64,000 bases of DNA from Rubellimicrobium roseum (GCF_006152145.1 NZ_VDFV01000005.1:124001-188000); one strand, 5' to 3'. Positions 1-9,405 are shown, counted from the first letter of the stretch. Made by a program: numbers and translations. Notes: generated by a model from the sequence alone, not told the origin.

Positions 1-18
1 TGATTGACTCGTCAATCA
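1..18. promoter_or_regulatory. Putative BetI operator before choX
   Basis: The first 18 bases form a perfect inverted repeat with 8-base arms (TGATTGAC and GTCAATCA) around a 2-base centre. It lies 45 bases before choX. BetI, a TetR-family choline-sensing repressor, is known to bind TTGATTGA/TCAATCAA-like palindromes near bet and cho genes in alphaproteobacteria. The site would make the transporter choline-inducible. The betI gene itself is not in the window and may lie upstream. The palindrome is seen directly; the regulator is inferred. Confidence 0.6.
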
Positions 19-62
19 AGAAACGGCGGAACCAAACCGCCCGTCCATAGGGAGACTGCCAC

Positions 63-983
63 ATGAACCTTCGCTCGACGCTGAGCGCCCTCGCGCTGCT
101 CGCGGCCGCGACCCCGGCCCTTTCGCAGGAGGCCTGCACCGCGGTCAGCCTGTCCGACGTGGGCTGGACCGACATCACCGCCACCACTTCGGCCGCCAAG
201 CAGGTGCTCGAGGCACTGGGCTACGACGTGAACGTGCAGGTCCTCTCGGTCCCCGTGACCTTCCAGGCCCTGTCCTCAGGCGATCTCGACGTGTTCCTGG
301 GCAACTGGATGCCCTCGCAGCAGAGCGCCATCCAGCCCTACCTGGACGACGGCTCCATCGAGACGGTCGGCATCAACCTCGAAGGCACCAAGTACAACCT
401 CGCGGTGCCCACCTACCTCCACGAGCAGGGCCTCCAGACCTACGAGGACCTGGCCGAGTTCCGCGAGCAGCTGAACGGCGAGATCTACGGCATCGAGCCC
501 GGCAACGAGGCCAACAGCTACCTCATCGGCCTGACCGAAGCCGGCGGTGCGCTCGAAGGCTTCGAGATCGTCGAATCCTCCGAGCAGGGGATGCTCGCCC
601 AGGTCCGCCGCGCCGTGGACAACGAGGAGCCCGTGGTCTTCCTCGCCTGGGCGCCGCACCCGATGAACTCCAACTTCGACATCCAGTACGTCGAGGGCGG
701 CCAGGACTTCTTCGGCGGCGAGGGCAACGTCTACACCGTGACGCGCCAGGGCTTCGCCGAGGACTGCCCGAACGTGGCCACGCTTCTCCAGAACATGAAG
801 TTCACCCTGCCCATGGAGAACGAGATGATGGGCCTCATCCTCGACGACGGCATGGACCCCGACACGGCCGTGAAGCAGTGGCTGACCGAGCATCCCGAGA
901 CCTTCGACGCCTGGCTTGCGGGCGTGACGACGGTGGACGGCGGCGAGGGCCTGCCCGCCGTCAAGTCGGCCATGGGCCTCTGA
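63..983 (+). CDS. choX: Choline ABC transporter substrate-binding protein
   Basis: Periplasmic choline-binding protein of 306 residues, first gene of choXWV. A signal peptide covers about residues 1-21 (ends ALSQ). The mature part is an OpuAC-type type II binding fold. It has the aromatic positions expected for quaternary-amine binding: GWTD near residue 35, GNWMP near 80, KYN near 112 and AWAPHP near 197, which correspond by order to the Trp/Trp/Tyr/Trp box of ChoX. AGGGAGA lies just before the ATG. Gene order and operator support choline rather than proline betaine as ligand, although glycine betaine cannot be excluded from sequence alone. Confidence 0.9.
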   Translation: MNLRSTLSALALLAAATPALSQEACTAVSLSDVGWTDITATTSAAKQVLEALGYDVNVQVLSVPVTFQALSSGDLDVFLGNWMPSQQSAIQPYLDDGSIETVGINLEGTKYNLAVPTYLHEQGLQTYEDLAEFREQLNGEIYGIEPGNEANSYLIGLTEAGGALEGFEIVESSEQGMLAQVRRAVDNEEPVVFLAWAPHPMNSNFDIQYVEGGQDFFGGEGNVYTVTRQGFAEDCPNVATLLQNMKFTLPMENEMMGLILDDGMDPDTAVKQWLTEHPETFDAWLAGVTTVDGGEGLPAVKSAMGL

Positions 984-990
984 GGCCGGG

Positions 991-1018
991 CGGCCCCCGG
1001 ACCTGATCCCGGGGGCCG
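991..1018 (+). promoter_or_regulatory. Intercistronic hairpin between choX and choW
   Basis: A GC-only stem of about 10 base pairs (GGCCCCCGG against CCGGGGGCC plus one flanking pair) with an 8-base loop follows the choX stop. No T-run follows, so it is unlikely to be a full terminator. Such hairpins after binding-protein genes often stabilise the upstream mRNA or attenuate the rest of the operon. Confidence 0.5.
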
Positions 1019-1036
1019 GCCGCGCAGGTCGCGCGC

Positions 1037-1870
1037 ATGGAGTGGCTCACCCAGAAGATCCCCGTCGGGCGGCTGGCCGCCGACCTGTTCGATTGGCTCC
1101 AGGACAACGGGCAGGTCGTCTTCGACGGCATCGCCGACGTCATGAGCGGCCTCATCGACGCTATCCTGTGGGTGCTGCAGACGCCGCACCCCCTGTTCAT
1201 CATCGCGGTCTTCGTGGCCCTGACCTGGCTCCTCCAGCGGTCGTGGAAGACCTGCCTCCTCGTGCTGGTGGGCTTCCTCTTCATCCTCAACCAGGGCTAC
1301 TGGGAGGAGACGACCGAAAGCCTGACGCTGGTGCTCACCGCCTGCGCGGTCTGCATGGGGATCGGCGTGCCCATCGGCATCGCGGCGGCGCACCGGCCTC
1401 GGCTTCACCAGGCCATGGCGCCGGTGCTGGACCTGATGCAGACGCTGCCCACCTTCGTCTACCTGATCCCGGCCATCGTCTTCTTCGGCCTGGGCATGGT
1501 GCCGGGGCTCATTGCCACCGTCATCTTCGTCCTGCCCGCCCCCATCCGCCTCGCGCATCTGGGCATCTCCTCGACCCCCCCCGCGCTCCTCGAGGCCGCG
1601 CAGGCCTTCGGCGCCACCCCGCGCCAGACGCTCTGGAAGGTGGAGCTGCCCTACGCGCTCCCGCAGATCATGACCGGGCTGAACCAGGCGATCATGCTGT
1701 CGCTGTCGATGGTGGTGATCGCGGCGCTGGTGGGCGCCAACGGGCTCGGCGTGCCGGTGGTGCGGGCACTCAACTCCGTCAACACCGCGCTGGGCTTCGA
1801 GTCCGGCTTCATCATCGTCGTGGTCGCCATCATCCTCGACCGCATGCTTCGGGTGAGCCGACCGCAATGA
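1037..1870 (+). CDS. choW: Choline ABC transporter permease
   Basis: Inner-membrane permease of 277 residues, BinPdT family (OpuAB/ProW-like). An amphipathic N-terminus (EWLTQKIPVG) is followed by about six hydrophobic segments. The cytoplasmic EAA loop is visible around residues 175-200 (EAAQAFGATPRQTLWKVELP), which docks on the ATPase. Its stop codon overlaps the start of choV in ATGA, so the two are translationally coupled. The start is 53 bases after choX. Confidence 0.9.
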   Translation: MEWLTQKIPVGRLAADLFDWLQDNGQVVFDGIADVMSGLIDAILWVLQTPHPLFIIAVFVALTWLLQRSWKTCLLVLVGFLFILNQGYWEETTESLTLVLTACAVCMGIGVPIGIAAAHRPRLHQAMAPVLDLMQTLPTFVYLIPAIVFFGLGMVPGLIATVIFVLPAPIRLAHLGISSTPPALLEAAQAFGATPRQTLWKVELPYALPQIMTGLNQAIMLSLSMVVIAALVGANGLGVPVVRALNSVNTALGFESGFIIVVVAIILDRMLRVSRPQ

Positions 1871-2886
1871 CCGCCGTCCACTTCGACCACGTGAACATCG
1901 TCTTCGGCGACCGTCCCGACCGGGCGCTGCCCCTGATGGACGAAGGCCTCAGCCGCTCCGAGATCCAGGACCGCACCGGCCAGATCCTGGGCGTCCACGA
2001 CTGCACGCTGAAGGTGGCCGAGGGCGAGATCCTCGTCCTCATGGGCCTCTCGGGCTCGGGCAAGTCCACGCTCCTGCGGGCCGTCAACGGCCTCAACCCG
2101 GTGGTGCGGGGCGAGGTGAGGGTCCGCACCGACGGCGACATGGTCTCGGTCACCAAGGCCGACCCCGCCACGCTGCGCCGCATCCGCCAGCGCACCGTGG
2201 CCATGGTCTTCCAGCAGTTCGGCCTCCTGCCCTGGCGCACGGTGCGCGACAACGTCGGACTGGGGCTGGAGCTGCGCGGCCAGTCCAAGGCCGAGCGCGC
2301 CGCCCGCGTCGAGGAGGAGTTGAGGCTCGTCAACCTCCTTGAGCGCGCCGACGCGCTGGTGGGCCAGCTTTCGGGCGGGATGCAGCAGCGCGTGGGGCTC
2401 GCCCGCGCCTTCGCCACCGACGCGCCGGTGCTGCTGATGGACGAGCCCTTCTCGGCGCTCGACCCCCTGATCCGCAACCGCCTTCAGGACGAGCTCCTGG
2501 CGTTGCAGGCCAAGCGCAACCGCACGATCATCTTCGTCAGCCACGACCTCGACGAAGCCTTCAAGCTCGGCAACCGCATCGCCATCATGGAGGGCGGGCG
2601 CATCGTGCAGTGCGGCACCCCGCGCGAGATCTTCCGCGCCCCGGCCACGCCCTACGTCGCCGAGTTCGTGGCGCACATGAACCCGCTCGGGGTCCTTCGC
2701 GCCCGTGACGTGATGGTGGCGCCCAACGGACAGGCGCCGCATGGCGAGATCGCCGCCGACGCCGACATCCGCAACGTGATGGCCCAGCTCCGCGGCGGCC
2801 CCCTCGCCGTGCGCGAGAACGGGCAGACCCTCGGCCACATCACGTCCGACGGCGTGCTGGCGCGGCTCCTCGACCCGAGGGCGTGA
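1867..2886 (+). CDS. choV: Choline ABC transporter ATP-binding protein
   Basis: ATPase of 339 residues that powers choline uptake. Walker A (GLSGSGKST) is near residue 60, the Q-loop (VFQQFGLLPW) near 115, the signature LSGGMQQR near 170 and Walker B (VLLMDEPFSALD) near 190. The N-terminal extension before the P-loop and the C-terminal tail are typical of ProV/OpuAA/ChoV proteins; the tail is shorter than a paired CBS module. The ATG is set by the 4-base overlap with choW. A longer reading frame upstream in this phase is only an overlap artefact. Confidence 0.9.
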   Translation: MTAVHFDHVNIVFGDRPDRALPLMDEGLSRSEIQDRTGQILGVHDCTLKVAEGEILVLMGLSGSGKSTLLRAVNGLNPVVRGEVRVRTDGDMVSVTKADPATLRRIRQRTVAMVFQQFGLLPWRTVRDNVGLGLELRGQSKAERAARVEEELRLVNLLERADALVGQLSGGMQQRVGLARAFATDAPVLLMDEPFSALDPLIRNRLQDELLALQAKRNRTIIFVSHDLDEAFKLGNRIAIMEGGRIVQCGTPREIFRAPATPYVAEFVAHMNPLGVLRARDVMVAPNGQAPHGEIAADADIRNVMAQLRGGPLAVRENGQTLGHITSDGVLARLLDPRA

Positions 2887-2892
2887 GGGGGC

Positions 2893-3795
2893 CTACCCCT
2901 CCGCCGCCATCATCCGCCGCGCAACCGCCTCGCGCCACGAGATGAAGCTCACCGCCGCCATGATGATCGCGCCACCCGCGATCACCCAGGCGTCCACCGG
3001 CTCGCCAAAGGCCGCGGCCCCCAGCAGGACCGACCACAGGAGCTGAAGGAAGGTCGCGGGCTGCGTGGCCCCGGCCGGCGCGATGGCAAAGGCCCGCGTC
3101 ATCGCATAGTGCCCCCCCGTGGCGAAGCATGCCGTGGCGAAGAACCAGCCGATCTCGACCGGACCCACCGGCACCCAGACCGCCCAGGCAAAGGGCAGAA
3201 GGCCCAGCGTCACCGTGGCCGACAGCATCCCCACCACCACCGCGGCCGGCACCTGCCCCGACAGCCGCTTGGCCACCAGATAGCCCGCAGCGAGGAAGAG
3301 CGACGCCCCCAGCATGGCGACATGCCCCGGCTCGACCGCCCGCAGCCCCGGCCGCAGGATCACCAGCGCGCCCAGCAGCGCCGCCGCCACCGCGATCAGC
3401 CGCCGCGCCTCCCAGCGCTCGCCCAGGAACAGGCAGGCCCCCAGCGTGACATAGATCGGGTTGAGGTAGTTCATCGCCGTGACCTCCGCGAGCGGGATGC
3501 GCGTCATGGCGAAGAACCACAACAGCACGCCCAGCGTGTGCACGGCCCCGCGCGCCGCAAAGAGCCGCGCCTCCCCGGCCGAGAGCCCCCGCCGCCACAG
3601 CGGCCAGAGCATCGGCACCGCGAAGGGCAGCCCCAGGGCAAAGCGCAGGAAGGCGGACTGCGCGGCGGGCACGCCCGCGCCCACAAGCTTCACGGTGGCC
3701 GTCATGCCCACGAAGAAGAGCCCCGCCAGCACCATCCAGAGGATGCCGGCGAGGGGCCGGGCCGCGACGGCGGCGCCCGGCGCGACGGCGGTCAC
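2893..3795 (-). CDS. EamA/DMT-family transporter
   Basis: Integral membrane protein of 300 residues with about ten hydrophobic segments and two EamA repeats (roughly residues 15-145 and 160-290). The family exports amino acids, purines or other metabolites; the substrate is not predictable here. The start codon overlaps the stop of yebC by four bases, so it is co-translated with that gene. It ends only 7 bases from the convergent choV stop. Confidence 0.85.
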   Translation of the reverse strand: MTAVAPGAAVAARPLAGILWMVLAGLFFVGMTATVKLVGAGVPAAQSAFLRFALGLPFAVPMLWPLWRRGLSAGEARLFAARGAVHTLGVLLWFFAMTRIPLAEVTAMNYLNPIYVTLGACLFLGERWEARRLIAVAAALLGALVILRPGLRAVEPGHVAMLGASLFLAAGYLVAKRLSGQVPAAVVVGMLSATVTLGLLPFAWAVWVPVGPVEIGWFFATACFATGGHYAMTRAFAIAPAGATQPATFLQLLWSVLLGAAAFGEPVDAWVIAGGAIIMAAVSFISWREAVARRMMAAEG

Positions 3796-4541
3796 GACGC
3801 CGCGTAGGCGGCCATGGCCTCGTCCGAGGTCTCCATGTTGGTGGTGACCGACTGCACGTCGTCATCGTCCTCCAGCACCTCGATCAGCCGCATGAGCTTC
3901 TCGAAGGTCTCGCCCTCGACGGGCGTGGTCAGCTTCGGTCGCCAGACGAACTTCGCGGTCTCGGACTCGCCCAAGCTGCCCTCCAGCGCGGCCGAGACGG
4001 TGCCGAGGTCGTCCTCGCCGGTGGTGATCCAGTGGCCCTCGTCGTCGGACTCCACGTCCTCCGCGCCCGCATCCAGCGCCGCCATCATGACGGTGTCGGC
4101 GTCGCCCGCCGCGAGCTTGTAGAAGATCTCACCCTTGCGCTCGAACTGGAAGGCGACCGAGTTGGTCTCCCCGAGGTTGCCGCCGTTCTTGCCGAAGGTG
4201 GAGCGCACGTTCGACGCGGTGCGGTTCCGGTTGTCGGTCAGCGCCTCGACGATGACCGCCACGCCGCCGGGGCCATAGCCCTCGTAGCGGATGTTCTCAT
4301 AGGTGTCGGCGTCGCCGCCCTGCGACTTCTTGATCGCGCGGTCGATCACATCGCGCGGCATCGAACTCGAGCGCGCCTCCTTGACCGCCAGACGCAGGCG
4401 CGGGTTCTTGTCGGGGTCCGGGTCCCCCATCTTCGCCGCGACGGTGATCTCCTTGGCAAGCTTGGAGAAGAGCTTGGAGCGGATCGCGTCCTGCTTGCCC
4501 TTGCGGTGCTGGATGTTGGCCCATTTGGAATGGCCGGCCAT
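3792..4541 (-). CDS. yebC: YebC/PmpR family protein
   Basis: 249-residue member of the YebC/PmpR/TACO1 family. Members act as DNA-binding regulators or, as shown more recently, as translation factors that relieve ribosome stalling at polyproline. The N-terminus ([14 protein letters not shown]) is the family signature. The acidic C-terminal third ([11 protein letters not shown]) is also typical, and length is normal. ruvC, its frequent neighbour, is not adjacent; instead it is coupled to an EamA transporter. GGGAGACC just before the ATG is a plausible ribosome-binding site. Confidence 0.92.
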   Translation of the reverse strand: MAGHSKWANIQHRKGKQDAIRSKLFSKLAKEITVAAKMGDPDPDKNPRLRLAVKEARSSSMPRDVIDRAIKKSQGGDADTYENIRYEGYGPGGVAVIVEALTDNRNRTASNVRSTFGKNGGNLGETNSVAFQFERKGEIFYKLAAGDADTVMMAALDAGAEDVESDDEGHWITTGEDDLGTVSAALEGSLGESETAKFVWRPKLTTPVEGETFEKLMRLIEVLEDDDDVQSVTTNMETSDEAMAAYAAS

Positions 4542-4620
4542 GGGCGTGGTCTCCCGAGAAATCCGAAGGCTGTTGACCGCGTTCCTCTACCGGGACCGCC
4601 CCCGCGCCGCAAGACCGGGG

Positions 4621-4706
4621 GGTGTTGCGCGACTCGGGGGAGGACCGTTCGGAGCCCCAAGGTTTCGTTAACCTTCGGCGGGCATCCTGGTCCCGAGCAT
4701 CAGGAG
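4621..4706 (+). repeat. Two-copy conserved intergenic element, copy A
   Basis: An 86-base stretch in the gap between yebC and the SLC13 gene. It starts GGTGTTGCGCG and contains GGGGGAGGACCGTTCGG, TTAACC, CATCCTG and ATCAGGAG in that order. The same modules occur on the minus strand at 26481-26568 with identical spacing from the first base to CATCCTG. It does not encode a convincing peptide. Copy A also holds the inverted repeat AAGGTT-N5-AACCTT around the TTAACC. It could be a promoter-leader, a small RNA or a protein-binding site; identity unknown. Confidence 0.6.
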
Positions 4707-4774
4707 ATCCCATGTCCGCAGGCACCCCCAGCCCCCTCGCCCCGCACGGCCGCCCGGCCAGGGCGGCGCCTGCG

Positions 4775-6553
4775 TCACAGGTCCCAGAACAGCGGGATCG
4801 TCAGGCTCGCCACGATCCCCGCCAGGATGTTGAGCGGGATGCCCACCTTCAGGAAGTCGCTGAACCTGTAGCCGCCCGGTCCATAGACCAGCAGGTTGCA
4901 CTGGTAGCCGATGGGCGTGGCGAAGCCGAAGGAGGCCCCCAGCATCACCGCGATCAGGACCGGGCGCGGATCGAGCCCCAGCGTCTGCGCGAGCCCGATG
5001 GCGACCGGAGTCACCACCACGGCGACCGCGTTGTTGCTCAGGAGCTCGGTCAGCAGCGAGCAGAGCGCATAAATGGCGAAGATGGTCAGCACCGGAGGCC
5101 AGCCGGCCATGACCGGCGCGATGCCATCCACGATCAGCTCGACCGCGCCCGACCGCTCCAGCGCCTCGCCCACCGCCAGCATCGCGAAGAGCATGGCCAG
5201 GAGCCGCCCGTCGATGAAGCCGAAGGCCTCGTCCGAGTCGATGCAGCGCGTGACCAGCACCACCGCGACGCCCAGAAGCGCCAGGATCTCGATGGGCGCG
5301 ACCTCGAAGGCCGACAGCCCCACCACCGCCGCCATGGTGGCGATCACGATGGGGGCGTGGCCCCGGCGATAGGCGCGGCTCGCGGGATGCGCGATGTCCA
5401 CAAGGTTCTGGTCCTGCGCCAGCCGCTGGATGTCCTCGGCCGTCCCTTCCAGAAGCAGCGTGTCGCCCGGCCGGACCACCACGTCGTCGAGGTTCGTGCC
5501 GAAGTTCTTGTCGCGCCGGTGGACGGCCAGCGGATAGACGCCGTAGCGGCGGCGCAGCCGCAGGTCGCCCAGGCGGCGTCCCACCATCCGGCAGTCGGCG
5601 GCGATCAGCGCCTCGACGGTCGTGGTCGGCACCGAGGAGAGCTGGTCCACGCGCCGCAGGGACTTGTCCTGCTGGAGCGAGAGCAGCTCGGTCATCGCCG
5701 TCCGCAGCACGATCCGGTCCCCGGCCTGAAGCGTGACGTGCTCGAAATCGCGTCGGAGCGAGGCGTCGCCCCGGATCACGTCCACGAGCCGCACCCCCTC
5801 GCGCTTGAAGAGCTGGACCCCCAGCACCTCGCGCCCGATCAGGTTGCTGCTCTCGGGGATGACGACCTCGGTGAAGAAGCGCATCTTCGAGCGGTCGGTC
5901 ACGAAATCCGCCATGCTCTTGCGGTCGGGCAGCAGCCGCGGCCCCAGCAGCGCGAGGTAGAGCGCCCCCGCGACGGCCACGGGCAGGCCCACGGAGGTCA
6001 TCTCGAAGATGTGGAAGGGCTCGAGCCCCGCGTCCCGCGCCACCCCCGCCACCACGAGGTTCGTCGAGGTGCCCAGGAGCGTCATGCACCCCCCCAGCAG
6101 CGTGAGGTAGCTGAGCGGGATCAGAAGCTTGGAGGGCGCGAGCTTCATCTGCCGGGCGAGCTGGATGAAGACCGGCAACATCACCACGACGATGGGCGTG
6201 TTGTTGATGAAGGCCGACCCGAGAACGATGCCCGCGCAGATGAGCCCGAGGGTGAGCCGCGGCCGCGCCTCCACGTGCCGCGACGCGAGGGCGCCGATGA
6301 AGCTCAGGCCCCCCGTCCGCACCAGCGCCCCCACGAGGATGAGCATGGCCACGATGGTCCAGGGCGCGCTGTTCGAGAACACGTCGAGCGCGCCGTCCAT
6401 GGGCAGGATGCCGGTCACCAGCAGCGCGGCGGCGCCCACGATGGCGACGACCTCCACGGGATAGCGCTCCCGCATGAAGGCCACGAACATCAGCAGCATG
6501 ACGACGATGGCCGCCCAGGGCTGCATCTCCGCCGGGATGGCAAGGCCGAACAT
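4775..6553 (-). CDS. SLC13-type permease with RCK_C domains
   Basis: 592-residue inner-membrane protein. The N-terminal half-transporter covers about residues 1-190, with motifs such as FSNSAPWTIVAMLILVGALV and FINNTPIVVVMLPV. Two RCK/TrkA-C-like regions follow at about 205-290 and 295-380 (GREVLGVQLF, GRRLGDLRLRRRYGV). The C-terminal half-transporter runs from about 395 to the end (ELLSNNAVAVVVTPVA). This architecture is that of the divalent anion:sodium symporter group (sulfate or dicarboxylate uptake). Substrate unknown. It stands alone on this strand and converges on element A. Confidence 0.85.
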   Translation of the reverse strand: MFGLAIPAEMQPWAAIVVMLLMFVAFMRERYPVEVVAIVGAAALLVTGILPMDGALDVFSNSAPWTIVAMLILVGALVRTGGLSFIGALASRHVEARPRLTLGLICAGIVLGSAFINNTPIVVVMLPVFIQLARQMKLAPSKLLIPLSYLTLLGGCMTLLGTSTNLVVAGVARDAGLEPFHIFEMTSVGLPVAVAGALYLALLGPRLLPDRKSMADFVTDRSKMRFFTEVVIPESSNLIGREVLGVQLFKREGVRLVDVIRGDASLRRDFEHVTLQAGDRIVLRTAMTELLSLQQDKSLRRVDQLSSVPTTTVEALIAADCRMVGRRLGDLRLRRRYGVYPLAVHRRDKNFGTNLDDVVVRPGDTLLLEGTAEDIQRLAQDQNLVDIAHPASRAYRRGHAPIVIATMAAVVGLSAFEVAPIEILALLGVAVVLVTRCIDSDEAFGFIDGRLLAMLFAMLAVGEALERSGAVELIVDGIAPVMAGWPPVLTIFAIYALCSLLTELLSNNAVAVVVTPVAIGLAQTLGLDPRPVLIAVMLGASFGFATPIGYQCNLLVYGPGGYRFSDFLKVGIPLNILAGIVASLTIPLFWDL

Positions 6554-6586
6554 GGTCAGGAACTCCCGCGCCGCGACGTCATGCCG

Positions 6587-7399
6587 TCAGGGCCGCGCCT
6601 CGGGCAGACGGCCCCCCAGGCGCACCGGCACGGCGCGCGTGGCGCGGCCCGTGCGGTCCTCGGTCTCGACGTAAAGGCCCGCCAGCGTGGCCTCGCCCAG
6701 CGCCGGGGTGAAGCGGTCGCGCCCCATGCCGGTGATGAAGCGGCGCATGGGCTCGTCCTTCTGCATCCCGATGATCGAGTCGTAGTCGCCGCACATGCCC
6801 GCGTCCGACTGGTAGGCGGTGCCACCCGAATGGATCACCACGTCGGCGGTGGGGACATGTGTATGGGTGCCGACGACGACGCTCGCCCGCCCGTCGCAGA
6901 AATGGCCCATGGCCATCTTCTCCGAGGTGGCCTCGGCGTGCATGTCGATCAGGGACGCCTGCACCAGCCCGCCGCGCGGATGCGCCCGCAGCACGCCATC
7001 CACGGCCGAGAAGGGGTCGTCGAAGGGCCGCTTCATGAACACCTGCCCCAAGACCTGCGCCACCAGCACCTTGCGCCCGCCCGGCGCGTCATAGACCCGG
7101 TGCCCGCGCCCCGGCGCGCTCTTGGCGAAGTTCAGGGGACGGACGATCTGCGGCTCCTGCTCGATGAACGGGACCATCTCCTTCTGGTCGAAGGCATGGT
7201 CGCCGAGCGTGAGCACGTCGGCCCCCGCGTTCAGCAGCACCCGCGCGTGCTCGGGCGTGAGGCCCATGCCGCCCGAGCAGTTCTCGGCATTGACGACCAC
7301 GAAGTCGAGCCGCCACTCCTTGCGCAGGGCCGGCAGCCGCTCGGCCACGGCAGCGCGGCCGGCTCGGCCCATCACATCGCCCAGGAACAGAAGTCTCAT
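6587..7399 (-). CDS. YmdB-family metallophosphoesterase
   Basis: 270 residues, TIGR00282/YmdB family, cytoplasmic. The calcineurin-like metal motifs are visible: LFLGDVMGR at the N-terminus, VNAENCSGG near residue 38, LGDHAFD near 67, DMHAEATSEK near 148, and GTHTHVPTAD near 178. YmdB proteins hydrolyse 2',3'-cAMP and influence RNA turnover and biofilm in Bacillus. The alphaproteobacterial role is not established. It lies 60 bases after the cyclo-ligase gene on the same strand, probably in the same operon. Confidence 0.85.
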   Translation of the reverse strand: MRLLFLGDVMGRAGRAAVAERLPALRKEWRLDFVVVNAENCSGGMGLTPEHARVLLNAGADVLTLGDHAFDQKEMVPFIEQEPQIVRPLNFAKSAPGRGHRVYDAPGGRKVLVAQVLGQVFMKRPFDDPFSAVDGVLRAHPRGGLVQASLIDMHAEATSEKMAMGHFCDGRASVVVGTHTHVPTADVVIHSGGTAYQSDAGMCGDYDSIIGMQKDEPMRRFITGMGRDRFTPALGEATLAGLYVETEDRTGRATRAVPVRLGGRLPEARP

Positions 7400-7459
7400 G
7401 CCCCCCGTCTAGGGGGGCGGAACGGTGCTGACAAGCCGGAGCCGATGGATCGTCCGCCC

Positions 7460-8017
7460 TCAGGGCCGGATGATCTCGCTCTCGGTCACGATGACATCGA
7501 GCGGCGCGTCGGTTTCCTCCAGGGGCAGGCCCTCGTCCTCCTGGGCGGCCCAGGCGAAGCCGATCGCGGTCATAGGCCCCTGCGCGCGCAGGGCGGCCAG
7601 GGTCCGGTCGTAGAAGCCGCCGCCATAGCCCAGCCGCCCGCCCTGGCGGTCGAAGGCGACGAGAGGGACGATCAGCACCTCGGGCGCAACCTCCTCGCCC
7701 GAGGCCGGGATCTGCGTCCCGAAGCCGCCGTCGAGCATCTCGCAGCCCGGGGTCCAGCGGCGGAAGGTGAGAGGCAGGCCGATGCGCGGCGTGACGGGCA
7801 CGCCCACCGGCCCGTGCCGGACGGCCTCGACCATGGCGGGCAGCGGGTCGATCTCGGTCCGCATGGGCAGGTAGCCGGCCAGGGGACGGCCCCGATGGGC
7901 CTCCAGCACCTGCATCAGGAGCCCCGCCTGCGCCGGGTGGCCCTGTCCCCAGGCATCCTTGCGGCGGGCAAAGGCGCGGGCGCGGGCATCGGCCTTGATG
8001 GAGGAAAGGTCGGTCAC
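7460..8017 (-). CDS. 5-formyltetrahydrofolate cyclo-ligase
   Basis: 185 residues. Converts 5-formyl-THF to 5,10-methenyl-THF with ATP, rescuing a dead-end folate. Family landmarks: GYLPMRTEIDP near residue 48, and the substrate/ATP loop GYGGGFYDR near 128-136. The GTG start at 8017 overlaps the mgtE stop as GTGA. This start gives normal family length; longer reading in the same frame runs inside mgtE. Rhodobacterales often keep this gene beside the YmdB-type phosphoesterase, as here. Confidence 0.88.
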   Translation of the reverse strand: MTDLSSIKADARARAFARRKDAWGQGHPAQAGLLMQVLEAHRGRPLAGYLPMRTEIDPLPAMVEAVRHGPVGVPVTPRIGLPLTFRRWTPGCEMLDGGFGTQIPASGEEVAPEVLIVPLVAFDRQGGRLGYGGGFYDRTLAALRAQGPMTAIGFAWAAQEDEGLPLEETDAPLDVIVTESEIIRP

Positions 8018-9405
8018 AGCAGCACCACCGTCGCAAGCCCAAGGAAGGAGAAGAAGCCGACAACGTCCGTGACCGTCGTCACGAAGGTGCCCGAGGCCAG
8101 GGCCGGGTCCACCCCGATCCGTTCGAGGAGGAGAGGCACGAAGACGCCCGCCAGCGCCGCCGCGAGCAGGTTGATGACCAGCGCCGCCGCGATCACGCCC
8201 CCCAGCGCCCAGGACCCGAACAGCAGCACCGTCAGCCCGCCCAGGACCAGGGCCAGGATGAGCCCGTTGAGAAGGCCCACCGCCGCCTCTCGCCGGATCA
8301 CCCGCCAGGCGTTCGAGCGGGTGAGGTCGCGCGTGGCCAGCGCCCTGACCGCCACGGTCAGCGACTGCGTGCCGGCGTTGCCCCCCATGGAGGCCACGAT
8401 CGGCATGAGCGCCGCCAGCGCCACCAGCGCCTGGATCGTCCCTTCGAAGCGCGAGATGACGAAGGCCGCGAGCCCCGCCGTCCCGAGGTTGACCACCAGC
8501 CAGGGCAGCCGTCCGCGGATGGTGTCGAGCACGCTGTCCGACAGCGCCCCTTCGCCCACGCCCGCGAGGCGCAGGATGTCCTCCTCGTGCTCCTCGTCCA
8601 GCACCGTCATGGCGTCGTCGATGGTGATGACGCCCACCAGCCGGTCGTCGTCGTCCACCACGGGGGCCGAGATCAGATGATACTTCTCGAAGGCCCGCGC
8701 GACGTCGCCCTGCTCGTCCTCGACATGAAAGGTGCGGAAGCTGTCCTCGCTGATGTCGCGCATCCGCGCGTCGCGGCGCGAGCTCAGGATGCGGCCCAGC
8801 GTCACGTAGCCCACGGGCTTCAGTCGCGGGTCCACCAACACGACGTGGTAGAACTGGTCGGGCAGCGTGATGCCCGACCGCAGAAAGTCGATCGCGTCCC
8901 CTACGGTCCAATGCGAGGGCGCGCGCACCACCTCGGACTGCATGAGACGGCCGGCGGAGTATTCGGGATAGGCGAGGGCCTTCTCGACCGCGATCCGGTC
9001 GGCGGCCGGCAGCGCCGCCAGAACCTCGGCCTGCCCCTCGGCGTCGAGATCCTCTACGAGGTCCACGACGTCGTCGGTCTCCAGGTCCTGCACCGCGAGC
9101 GCGAGCTCGCCGGGGCTCAGCGCCTCGATCACCTCTTCGCGCAGCGATTCGTCGAGTTCCGACAGGATTTCGCCGTCGACCCCGCCCTTCCAGAGCGCCA
9201 GAAGCGCCCGGCGCTCGTTCGGGGCGATCTGCTCCAGAAGGTCGGCGATATCGGCGGCGTGGAGCGGATCGAGCAGGGCGTCCAGCGCCAGCGGGTCACG
9301 CGCCGCAACGGCGTCCAGCACCTCGTCGACGAGGCGGGGCGCGAGGCCGAACTCGTCCTCCTCGTCCTCGGGCACGCGGGGGGTCACGCCGGATCGATCG
9401 TCCAT
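8014..9405 (-). CDS. mgtE: Magnesium transporter MgtE
   Basis: 463 residues. N-terminal superhelical MgtE_N domain (about 30-150, with LLEQIAPNERRALL). Two CBS domains follow (about 155-280, ending HLISAPVVDDDDRLVGVITIDD), then five membrane helices from about 300. The pore-lining motif is present (PIVASMGGNAGTQSLTV near 335-352). The CBS/N domains gate the channel by cytoplasmic Mg. Coupled by four bases to the downstream cyclo-ligase. Confidence 0.93.
   Translation of the reverse strand: MDDRSGVTPRVPEDEEDEFGLAPRLVDEVLDAVAARDPLALDALLDPLHAADIADLLEQIAPNERRALLALWKGGVDGEILSELDESLREEVIEALSPGELALAVQDLETDDVVDLVEDLDAEGQAEVLAALPAADRIAVEKALAYPEYSAGRLMQSEVVRAPSHWTVGDAIDFLRSGITLPDQFYHVVLVDPRLKPVGYVTLGRILSSRRDARMRDISEDSFRTFHVEDEQGDVARAFEKYHLISAPVVDDDDRLVGVITIDDAMTVLDEEHEEDILRLAGVGEGALSDSVLDTIRGRLPWLVVNLGTAGLAAFVISRFEGTIQALVALAALMPIVASMGGNAGTQSLTVAVRALATRDLTRSNAWRVIRREAAVGLLNGLILALVLGGLTVLLFGSWALGGVIAAALVINLLAAALAGVFVPLLLERIGVDPALASGTFVTTVTDVVGFFSFLGLATVVLL

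Noticed and set aside
4622-8680. A 1352-codon plus-strand open frame
   Set aside because: It runs opposite to four or five well-recognised genes, has no family similarity, and is an effect of high GC and codon bias.
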